Shown: positions 1 through 5,658 of the stretch, one piece after another
How the letters are laid out: each line of letters starts with the position of its first letter
How positions within the stretch are numbered: the first letter of the stretch is position 1
Source of the DNA: Bdellovibrionota bacterium
GTDB taxonomy: Bacteria; Bdellovibrionota; Bacteriovoracia; Bacteriovoracales; Bacteriovoracaceae
Length of the DNA: 9,795 nucleotides
Assembly (NCBI GenBank): GCA_030836365.1
Contig: JAURQB010000115.1
Coordinates: forward strand, 1 to 9,795
Reading direction: 5' to 3'
The notes under the pieces: model-generated
Databases searched by the model: none
What the model saw: only the letters and a program-made list of their open reading frames with translations
Told to the model about the DNA's origin: nothing
Program-made: the position numbers and the translations under genes

Positions 1-1
1 A

Positions 2-226
2 CTTGGAAAAAACCCGATCATTGCCTCAGTAAGTTTAGGCGAAACGAGAAAATTCCATTTGAGGCACAAAAAAACTGATGAAACCATTAAAATCGATTTA
101 CCAAACAATAGTATCTTAGTCATGACAGGCGAGACGCAACACCTATATAAACATCAACTTGCTAAAACCGCGAAAAATGTCGGGCCAAGAATCAATATAA
201 CCTTTAGAAACATTATTAATAATTAA
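2..226 (+). CDS. AlkB-family 2OG-Fe(II) dioxygenase, C-terminal fragment
   Basis: Only the last 74 codons are present; the gene begins before the window. AlkB-type enzymes use Fe(II) and 2-oxoglutarate to remove alkyl groups oxidatively from damaged bases. The fragment reads LGKNPIIASVSLGETRKFHL early on and ends with KHQL, then GPRINITFR. His51 of the fragment fits the distal iron-ligand histidine. Arg63 and Arg69 form the family's RxxxxxR signature, whose first Arg contacts 2-oxoglutarate. The wording is closest to what I know of the ALKBH2/ALKBH3-like subgroup (H-S-L and P-R-V-N-L-T-F-R) rather than to E. coli AlkB. The HxD iron motif would lie upstream and cannot be checked. The next gene starts 17 nt after the stop, so the two are probably co-transcribed. 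Family assignment is firm; the lesion repaired is unknown. Confidence 0.85.
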   Translation, partial: LGKNPIIASVSLGETRKFHLRHKKTDETIKIDLPNNSILVMTGETQHLYKHQLAKTAKNVGPRINITFRNIINN

Positions 227-243
227 AAATCAAGGCCATAAAA

Positions 244-819
244 ATGGACATAAAAAGAGCACTTAAAGATTTTTCTCCACTGAGCTTTCTTGCGATGGGT
301 ATTACATGTTTTCAATCCATTTTGATTACTGGAGAAAACTTTAGTAGCTCTCCTCTGTACCTGGCAATGACTCCTCTATTTTTATTGGCGTTGGTTTTAT
401 TTATTCTCCTAATCAACAAAAATTTAACCTTAGGTCTGAAGCTTATCTTTAGTTTTTTGATTATTTGCCTTTCTATCTTTCAAATGAAACTACTTTTGCC
501 CTCAAGCTTTCTCGCTCATCTTTCTCCCTACGTTATATTTTTATTATTTTTTACTTTCCATCTTATGGACAAAAATATGCTCAGCGACACTCGCTATAAC
601 CTTCTTAATCTCTTTCCTCTTTTTTTCTTCTATAAATTTTTTTGGAGCCCAAATCACCCATTTTCACTATGGGTTATTTTTACCTTTTTAAATCTTACGG
701 CGATTGTTAGACCATTATTTAGAGATAACAAGGAGCTAACGGCTTATGAACTATTTGCCACTGAAAAAATATCTCACCTATTTCTAGCAATCTTATTAAT
801 CTTAAAATTAAACAACTAA
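244..819 (+). CDS. Multi-pass inner-membrane protein of unknown function
   Basis: This 191-residue protein is not one I recognise. It is dominated by hydrophobic stretches near residues 12-29, 37-57, 62-82, 88-108, 119-135, 138-157 and 177-189, so six or seven membrane passes are likely. Short polar links (for example DKNMLSDTR at 109-117 and RDNKELTAYE at 160-169) separate them. Phe and Leu are very frequent, and I see no catalytic motif, metal-binding cluster or transporter signature. The ATG is preceded by AAGG at 232-235 with 8 nt spacing, a modest but usable SD. It follows the AlkB-like gene by 17 nt and is closed by the hairpin at 823-847, so it is the last gene of that + strand unit. 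Being coding is well supported by the SD, the length and the terminator; function is unknown. Confidence 0.7.
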   Translation: MDIKRALKDFSPLSFLAMGITCFQSILITGENFSSSPLYLAMTPLFLLALVLFILLINKNLTLGLKLIFSFLIICLSIFQMKLLLPSSFLAHLSPYVIFLLFFTFHLMDKNMLSDTRYNLLNLFPLFFFYKFFWSPNHPFSLWVIFTFLNLTAIVRPLFRDNKELTAYELFATEKISHLFLAILLILKLNN

Positions 820-822
820 TCC

Positions 823-855
823 CCAAAAGGTACGCGGTACCTTTTGGCGTTTTTT
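823..855 (+). terminator. Intrinsic terminator of the AlkB/membrane-protein unit
   Basis: Four bases after the TAA of the membrane protein comes a perfect 11-bp stem (CCAAAAGGTAC at 823-833 with GTACCTTTTGG at 837-847) and a 3-nt GCG loop. CG and then six T residues (850-855) follow. Stem and U-tract read correctly for + strand transcription. The stem is less G+C-rich than a textbook terminator but has no mismatch. Confidence 0.85.
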
Positions 856-875
856 AACTAATTTAAGGGAGAATT

Positions 876-901
876 GCCAAAAGGTACCGCGTACCTTTTG
901 G
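876..901 (-). terminator. Second perfect hairpin, downstream of tRNA-Arg (possible terminator or processing element)
   Basis: Positions 877-887 and 891-901 form the same 11-bp stem with a CGC loop. Read on the - strand it starts 5 nt beyond the CCA end of the tRNA, the right place to end or process that transcript. There is no T-run after it on the - strand (the sequence continues CAATTCTCCC), so as an intrinsic terminator it is weaker than the first hairpin. It could be a 3'-end protecting or RNase-recognised structure instead. Confidence 0.45.
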
Positions 902-906
902 AGAAG

Positions 907-983
907 TGGCGCGGGATGAGAGATTCGAACTCCCGACCAACTGGTTCGAAGCCAGCTACTCTATCCAGCTGAGCTAATCCCGC
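907..983 (-). tRNA. tRNA-Arg (anticodon UCG)
   Basis: The full cloverleaf can be written out by hand from the - strand. The acceptor is GCGGGAT/ATCCCGC with discriminator G. The D stem GCTC/GAGT closes an AGCTGGATA loop. The anticodon stem GCTGG/CCAGT has loop CTTCGAA, giving anticodon TCG. The T stem GGGAG/CTCTC has loop TTCGAAT. CCA is encoded in the DNA (907-909). Length is 77 nt including CCA. UCG reads CGA and, by wobble, other CGN arginine codons. Two GU pairs (first D-stem pair, first anticodon-stem pair) and one in the T stem are tolerable. No mismatch suggests a pseudogene. Confidence 0.96.
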
Positions 984-993
984 GCATTTTCCT

Positions 994-1022
994 AATATAA
1001 ACACATTTTCTTCTTCAGTAAA
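994..1022 (-). promoter_or_regulatory. Probable sigma70 promoter of tRNA-Arg
   Basis: On the - strand a TTTACT -35 element (1017-1022) and a TATATT -10 element (994-999) are separated by exactly 17 nt. They lie in the 48-nt gap between the glycosyltransferase stop and the tRNA. Transcription would start near 987, a few bases before the mature 5' end at 983. Each element matches consensus at 4 or 5 of 6 positions. The base composition is A+T-rich, so chance matches are possible. Confidence 0.6.
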
Positions 1023-1031
1023 TAAATTAAT

Positions 1032-2180
1032 CTACCTAACCAGAGAAAGTAGCTGCTTCACCCACATATCAGGATGGAACTTTTTCTCAAAACGCCTAAA
1101 GCAATTCTCTTGCATTTCTTGATACCCACTCTCACTTTCAATCAAGTCAACTATCTCTGACGCAAAGCGATCTGGTGTAGCATTCGGTGGTAAGCAAACT
1201 CCGTGAATCCCATTTTCCATTATTTCAGGCAGAGCACATACATCATGAGTAATTATCGGTAGTCCAAAACTCATCGCCTCGGAAAATACAATTCCAAAAG
1301 CCTCAATATTGACAGGCAAAATAAAAAAATGAGCCTCTTTATACAAATTCTTCATTTTTTCACTTTCCACTGGATTATCAAAATCTAAATTTTCAATCAC
1401 CCTCGTCTTATAACGGCAACCTACCAGTTCGGGAGAAGCACCCACAATTGTGAGAGAAACAGTGATACCTTGCCCATGTAATTCATCAAGTATCGCCAGG
1501 GCCTTGTTACCTCCCTTTCTTTTCCAGTCCCGTCCAATAAAGAGAAATTTTACTTCATCACTATTTTTAATATTTCGAAGCTGCCAATCTTTTCTTGTAG
1601 ATGGTGGGTAAGTTTGCGCGCAAAATGGCAAGACAAAGTATTTATCACGTGGGATCTCTGGGTGATATTTTTGGCAATAATTGATTGCCCAATCAGACGT
1701 TATCAACACTCTATCACACTGATGAAATGCTTTATTTTCGACTTTTTGAAGCTCCTCGAGATCAACCGGCGAAAAGCTCTCATAACCGGGATAAGAAATA
1801 TCATATAATTGTAAATAACTTGCATCTCTAAAAACATAAACCGGCTTATCACTCTTCAAAAATGGAAGACCTTCAGTGAAGTCAATTGCCAGAATAAAAT
1901 CATGATCCTTACTTGATGATATTTTCTTTTCTAACAAGGCTCCATAATACTTTGAAGTATCAAGTGAGTAATACTTTGGGGCGCAAGACTTGATAAATTT
2001 GTTCAATACTCTTTTTACTTTCCAACTAAAATGTCGTGGAAAACCTAAGTTATCTACGACCTGTACATCCACTCCATTATTTTTTAAAATTTTAATAATA
2101 TGGTTTGGGATGCCTGACCAAGTCATTGTTGAACTTGAATCATCTCTAACAATAACTAAAGCACTAAGCTTCTTGCTCAT
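1032..2180 (-). CDS. Glycosyltransferase family 4 (GT-B fold)
   Basis: A 382-residue cytoplasmic or membrane-associated sugar transferase, the usual GT4 length. The C-terminal Rossmann half is clear. FLFIGRDWKRKGG (213-224) holds the Arg/Lys that grip the nucleotide diphosphate. VSLTIVG follows at 241-247. The EX7E signature is E293-A-F-G-I-V-F-S-E301, then SFGLPII and LPEI. The N-terminal acceptor half is divergent and gives no clue to acceptor or sugar. WSGIPNHIIKILKNNG (21-36) fits the first helix of GT4 enzymes. The ATG lies inside the end of the upstream DUF368 gene (17-nt overlap), with AGGAAG at 2186-2191 5 nt before it, so translation is probably coupled. The neighbour recycles the lipid carrier on which envelope polysaccharides are built, so a role in surface glycan or glycolipid assembly is likely but inferred. 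Confidence 0.88.
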   Translation of the reverse strand: MSKKLSALVIVRDDSSSTMTWSGIPNHIIKILKNNGVDVQVVDNLGFPRHFSWKVKRVLNKFIKSCAPKYYSLDTSKYYGALLEKKISSSKDHDFILAIDFTEGLPFLKSDKPVYVFRDASYLQLYDISYPGYESFSPVDLEELQKVENKAFHQCDRVLITSDWAINYCQKYHPEIPRDKYFVLPFCAQTYPPSTRKDWQLRNIKNSDEVKFLFIGRDWKRKGGNKALAILDELHGQGITVSLTIVGASPELVGCRYKTRVIENLDFDNPVESEKMKNLYKEAHFFILPVNIEAFGIVFSEAMSFGLPIITHDVCALPEIMENGIHGVCLPPNATPDRFASEIVDLIESESGYQEMQENCFRRFEKKFHPDMWVKQLLSLVR

Positions 2181-3126
2181 TTTTACTTCCTGCCATTTTT
2201 TCTAAGAAATAAACAAAGGTAAAACCAACCACAGTTAAACCTGCAGCAATCGCAACTGTTTGATCAAAACTTTGTGGAATAAAATTTGCTTCAGTAAGTA
2301 CTTTTACCTTTCCTCTAACAATTCTAGTCTCCAGAACTTGCTTCCAAGGCCATACTTTTTTTAACGATCCGATTAATACGCCGATGAGAAATGCCATCGT
2401 TGCTTCATGGAAATTAGTTAAGAAATATTTTAAAATTCGGCTAAATAAAAGAAGTCCTAAAACCGCTCCACATGTGAACACGGCCATGATAATTAAATTG
2501 TTATCTGAAAAGGGTGATTTAATCGCCCCTGTTATAAATTGATATTTCCCCAAAATTAACAGCAAAAATGATCCGGAGAGCCCAGGTAAAATCATCGCCA
2601 TTATTGCAATAAAGCCACAGAAAAAAATAAACCCATAATTTTCGGGAGTTTCAACGGGTACGAGAGACACCACAATGTAAGCAAAAATACCACCGAGAAT
2701 AATCCATATTAAGTTTTTACCGAAAATCTTTTTTACATTTTTCGCGAGCACTGTGATTGAGGCTAAAATTAATCCAAAAAATAAAGCCCACGTCGGAACG
2801 GCATGATGCTCCATCATGTAATGCATGAGCCTGGCAAAAGCAATGATGGATGTAGCAACGCCTGAAAGCAAAATAATGAGAAATTTAGCCGAAGACTCCT
2901 CTAGAGCAATTTTGTAATTTTTAGAGAATAACTTTTTGAGAAATTGGCCGTTAACTTTAGATATTGCCGTCAATAGGTCATCATAAATCCCAGTAATAAA
3001 GGCGATTGTTCCACCTGATACACCAGGAATCAGATCCGCCATCCCCATCACGACACCTTTTAAATATAAAAACACGATATCTTTTCTCTCACGTGGGCCG
3101 TAAGAGTTCATTAGACTCTTGATCAA
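2164..3126 (-). CDS. popT: DUF368 polyprenyl-phosphate transporter, PopT type
   Basis: A 320-residue inner-membrane protein of the DUF368 family. Members (PopT) are established as translocases that return undecaprenyl phosphate to the cytoplasmic face, a job shared with some DedA proteins (UptA). The two pseudo-symmetric halves are visible. ADLIPGVSGGTIAFITGIYD starts at residue 30, and MILPGLSGSFLLLILGKY occupies 178-195. Each carries the P-G-x-S-G motif expected in a re-entrant loop. About eight further hydrophobic segments surround them. The start is TTG (3124-3126). GGAGG at 3132-3136 sits 5 nt before it, whereas the first in-frame ATG (codon 6) would be 20 nt away. It follows topA by 34 nt and overlaps the glycosyltransferase gene by 17 nt. 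Family call is firm; the precise lipid is inferred from the family. Confidence 0.9.
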   Translation of the reverse strand: MIKSLMNSYGPRERKDIVFLYLKGVVMGMADLIPGVSGGTIAFITGIYDDLLTAISKVNGQFLKKLFSKNYKIALEESSAKFLIILLSGVATSIIAFARLMHYMMEHHAVPTWALFFGLILASITVLAKNVKKIFGKNLIWIILGGIFAYIVVSLVPVETPENYGFIFFCGFIAIMAMILPGLSGSFLLLILGKYQFITGAIKSPFSDNNLIIMAVFTCGAVLGLLLFSRILKYFLTNFHEATMAFLIGVLIGSLKKVWPWKQVLETRIVRGKVKVLTEANFIPQSFDQTVAIAAGLTVVGFTFVYFLEKMAGSKNEQEA

Positions 3127-3129
3127 TTT

Positions 3130-3141
3130 GTCCTCCCTGAC
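3130..3141 (-). promoter_or_regulatory. Strong SD fixing a TTG start for the DUF368 gene
   Basis: On the - strand GTCAGGGAGGAC precedes AAA and then TTG. The GGAGG core is 5 nt from the TTG, which selects TTG over the later in-frame ATG at 3109-3111. The identical 12-mer stands before the other TTG-start gene of the operon (8463-8474). Confidence 0.8.
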
Positions 3142-3160
3142 AACTTAACTTTATTTTACC

Positions 3161-5626
3161 TTATTCTGCCTCTTCCTTAAAAGGAGTATCTTCAATATCA
3201 ACCTTATGCTTACATTTTGGGCATTGAAGTTGGTGGCCTTCCCTTTTCGTTACTCGATCTAACATCAGTGGGTAACCACACCCCTCGCAGTCAAACTTTC
3301 GAGGTTTACTCCATAAAGCATTTTCACAATCAGGGTAACTAGTACAACCGTAGAAAAACTTCCCAAAACGGGATTTCTTTTCTGCAAACTTTCCTTTTTT
3401 ACATTCCGGACAAGTTACATCAATTGTGTATGCTAACGTCGTATCACACGCTGGGTACTCTTCACATCGCACAAATCTTCCGTACTTTCCTTTTTTCACC
3501 TCAAGCCGCTTGTTGCATGTTGGGCAATCATCACGAAAATAGTTTTTTGGAAGGATATGGATATTTCCATCTAAGTCTTTTTTAAAGTCTTGGGTAGAGT
3601 TACAGTCTGGATAATTACTACACGCGAGAAACTGTCCGTTTCTTCCCCATTTAATTTGATACTCGCCATCAGAGCACTTCAAGCAATTTACTCCTGTTGG
3701 AATGTTTTGCTTTTTCAAGTTCTTCATTTCTTCTTTGGCTTTCTCTAATGTAACTTCGAAACTTTTCCAAAAGTCTTTTAAGAACTTTTTGTACTTTACT
3801 TCACCTTCTTCAATTTTATCTAATTGCTCTTCAACCTTGGCCGTAAATGTGACATCCATAACATCAGGAAAAGATTCGACGAGCATTCGACAAACTACAA
3901 TCCCCAATTCATTAGGAAGAAACCGATTTTCAATTTTTTCAACATAACCACGGTCTTGGATATTTGAAATAATAGAGGCGTAGGTAGATGGGCGTCCAAT
4001 ACCTTGCTCTTCTAAATTTTTCACAAGAGATGCTTCATTGTACCTTGGAGGAGGACTAGTCCAGTGCTCTAAATCTTCAAAAGGCTTTTTAAGTGCAAGC
4101 TGCTCACCTTCACTGATGTCTGGAAGTATAGAGTTCTTGCTACTCGAATCACTTCCATCATCACCTTTTTTATTTTTTGCTTTTTCTGCAGCGGCCTCCA
4201 GATAAACGGTTCTAAAACCTGGGAACTTTACAATCGATCCATTTGCACGGAAGTAATGGCCTTCGCTTTCAAGTATTACCGTTGTTTGATCAATAACTGC
4301 TGGCGCCATTTGAGAAGAAATAAATTTATTCCAAATAAGCTCATACAGTTTAAATTGATCCGGTTCTAAGTCTCCTTTGACGACATCTGGTGTAAATTCT
4401 AAGTTCGTTGGTCGAATTGCTTCGTGAGCGTCTTGAACTTTAGAATTGGACTTTCTTGATTTATGCTCGATGGGTGATTCGGATAAGTGATCTTTTCCAT
4501 ACTTTTCTTCGATATACGTTCGAAGATTTTGTAAACTCTCAGGTTCTGTTCTAACAGAGTCAGTTCTCATGTAAGTGATTAGGCCCTGTAAACTATGACC
4601 TGTGATCTCAATCCCTTCATATAGCTTCTGTGCAACCATCATCGTTCTTTTGGCCGTAAAACCTAATTTATTAGAAGCCTCTTGCTGCAGCTTAGACGTC
4701 GTAAATGGAGGAGTTGGGTTTTGTTTACGTTCACGTTTTTTTACGTTTTGAACATTGAGCTTCTTGCCTTTAACATCAGATAGAATTTTATTCACAAAAT
4801 CTTGATCTGTTAGCTCTGTTTTCTTAGTCGCCTCTTCGCCGTAATATTTGACTTCAAAATCAATATCAGACTTGCTGGAAGTGCCATGAATGGAAAACCA
4901 CTGCTCAGGAACAAAGTCCTTAATCTCCTGCTCTCGATCAACAATAATTCTCAATGCAACAGACTGAACTCGCCCAGCAGAAATACCTCGCTGAACTTTG
5001 TCCCACAAAATAGGAGATATTTTGTAACCGACAAGACGATCTAGAACCCTTCTCGTTTTTTGAGAGTCATACATGTGCGCATTTAGTGCAGTTGGCTCCT
5101 CTATTGCTTTTCGAACGGCCGTTTTCGTAACAGCATTGAAAACAACTCGATGAACCTTTCTTGGGCTTCTAATTTCCTCCGCGATATGGTGGGCAATTGC
5201 CTCTCCCTCGCGGTCCATATCAGGCGCTAGAAATACAGTTTGTGCGTCTTTAGCGAGCTCACAGATACGAGCAATTTTATCGCCTTTTCCCGTTATCGGT
5301 ACCAAGTCAATGTTGAAGTTATCATCGATATCAACACCAAGTTTGGATTTAGGAAGGTCCTTTATATGGCCATTAGATGCGACGACTTGATAGCCTTTGC
5401 CGAGATATTTTTTAATTGTTTTGGCTTTAGAAGGTGATTCCACAACAACTAGACTGTAATCACCAAGGTCTCTTTTTCCTGTTTTTTTTGCGGTCTTTTT
5501 CTTTGTCGCTTTTTTGGTTGTTTTCTTTGTGGCTTTTTTGGCGACTTTTTTGGCCGTCTTTTTAGCTACTTTTTTCTTTGATGTTTTCTTTTTAGCCGCG
5601 GAAGACGCAGCGCTCTGTGCACTCAT
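3161..5626 (-). CDS. topA: DNA topoisomerase I (type IA) with lysine-rich N-terminal tail
   Basis: An 821-residue omega-protein that relaxes negative supercoils by cutting and passing one strand. The core is complete: VVESPSKAKT (61-70, toprim Glu63), APDMDREGEA (134-143, Asp136 and Asp138 for Mg2+), SAGRVQSVAL (216-225), PTPPFTTSKLQ (304-314), catalytic Tyr352 in GLITYMRTDS, HEAIRPT (401-407) and GIGRPSTYASI (542-552). Four C-terminal zinc ribbons follow. Three are topoisomerase-type (Cys648/651/669/675, 701/704/721/727, 739/742/761/767). A last, different one has Cys780/783/802/805. Residues 12-52 are an extra Lys/Ala/Thr tail before the toprim domain. The ATG has only a weak SD (GGAC, 5634-5637). 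It lies 32 nt behind the LysM gene and 34 nt ahead of the DUF368 gene. Identity is certain. Confidence 0.98.
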   Translation of the reverse strand: MSAQSAASSAAKKKTSKKKVAKKTAKKVAKKATKKTTKKATKKKTAKKTGKRDLGDYSLVVVESPSKAKTIKKYLGKGYQVVASNGHIKDLPKSKLGVDIDDNFNIDLVPITGKGDKIARICELAKDAQTVFLAPDMDREGEAIAHHIAEEIRSPRKVHRVVFNAVTKTAVRKAIEEPTALNAHMYDSQKTRRVLDRLVGYKISPILWDKVQRGISAGRVQSVALRIIVDREQEIKDFVPEQWFSIHGTSSKSDIDFEVKYYGEEATKKTELTDQDFVNKILSDVKGKKLNVQNVKKRERKQNPTPPFTTSKLQQEASNKLGFTAKRTMMVAQKLYEGIEITGHSLQGLITYMRTDSVRTEPESLQNLRTYIEEKYGKDHLSESPIEHKSRKSNSKVQDAHEAIRPTNLEFTPDVVKGDLEPDQFKLYELIWNKFISSQMAPAVIDQTTVILESEGHYFRANGSIVKFPGFRTVYLEAAAEKAKNKKGDDGSDSSSKNSILPDISEGEQLALKKPFEDLEHWTSPPPRYNEASLVKNLEEQGIGRPSTYASIISNIQDRGYVEKIENRFLPNELGIVVCRMLVESFPDVMDVTFTAKVEEQLDKIEEGEVKYKKFLKDFWKSFEVTLEKAKEEMKNLKKQNIPTGVNCLKCSDGEYQIKWGRNGQFLACSNYPDCNSTQDFKKDLDGNIHILPKNYFRDDCPTCNKRLEVKKGKYGRFVRCEEYPACDTTLAYTIDVTCPECKKGKFAEKKSRFGKFFYGCTSYPDCENALWSKPRKFDCEGCGYPLMLDRVTKREGHQLQCPKCKHKVDIEDTPFKEEAE

Positions 5627-5635
5627 TTATTTGTC

Positions 5636-5653
5636 CATTGAAAGTCATTGAAA
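5636..5653 (-). repeat. Short direct repeat in the gap before topA
   Basis: On the - strand TTTCAATG occurs twice, 10 nt apart (5646-5653 and 5636-5643), just upstream of the topA ATG and within the 32-nt gap after the LysM gene. One-helical-turn spacing is what paired protein half-sites would show. The motif is short and A+T-rich, so it may be chance. Confidence 0.35.
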
Positions 5654-5658
5654 TTCTG

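Larger units (their letters stand above)
823..901. repeat. Mirrored pair of hairpins forming a 26-bp perfect inverted repeat
   Basis: Positions 823-848 and 876-901 are exact reverse complements over 26 bases, separated by 27 nt. Each arm is itself a near-palindrome with the core GGTAC-GCG-GTACC or GGTAC-CGC-GTACC. The DNA can therefore fold as two short hairpins or one long 26-bp stem. Each arm contains one GGTACC (836-841 and 883-888). The arrangement puts one arm at the end of each of two converging transcripts. Confidence 0.9.

Noticed and set aside
823..901. CRISPR or insertion-sequence ends
   Set aside because: Only two inverted copies with a 27-nt spacer, no further repeats, no transposase and no target duplication.
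907..983. Reading the tRNA as Glu (anticodon TTC) because TTC occurs in the anticodon loop
   Set aside because: With the 5-bp anticodon stem GCTGG/CCAGT the 7-nt loop is CTTCGAA, placing TCG at positions 34-36, which is Arg.
823..983. tRNA plus flanking repeat as an integration (att) site
   Set aside because: The repeat arms do not copy any part of the tRNA, no integrase is present, and the flanking genes are ordinary chromosomal ones.
1614..1808. 64-codon open frame on the + strand
   Set aside because: Lies wholly antisense within the glycosyltransferase gene, has no plausible SD, and its translation resembles no protein.
3109..3111. ATG (codon 6) as the start of the DUF368 gene
   Set aside because: The GGAGG at 3132-3136 would be 20 nt away, while it is 5 nt from the TTG at 3124-3126.
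3702..3947. 81-codon open frame on the + strand
   Set aside because: Antisense to topA zinc-ribbon and core coding sequence; the Ser/Phe-rich translation is typical of a reverse-strand shadow.
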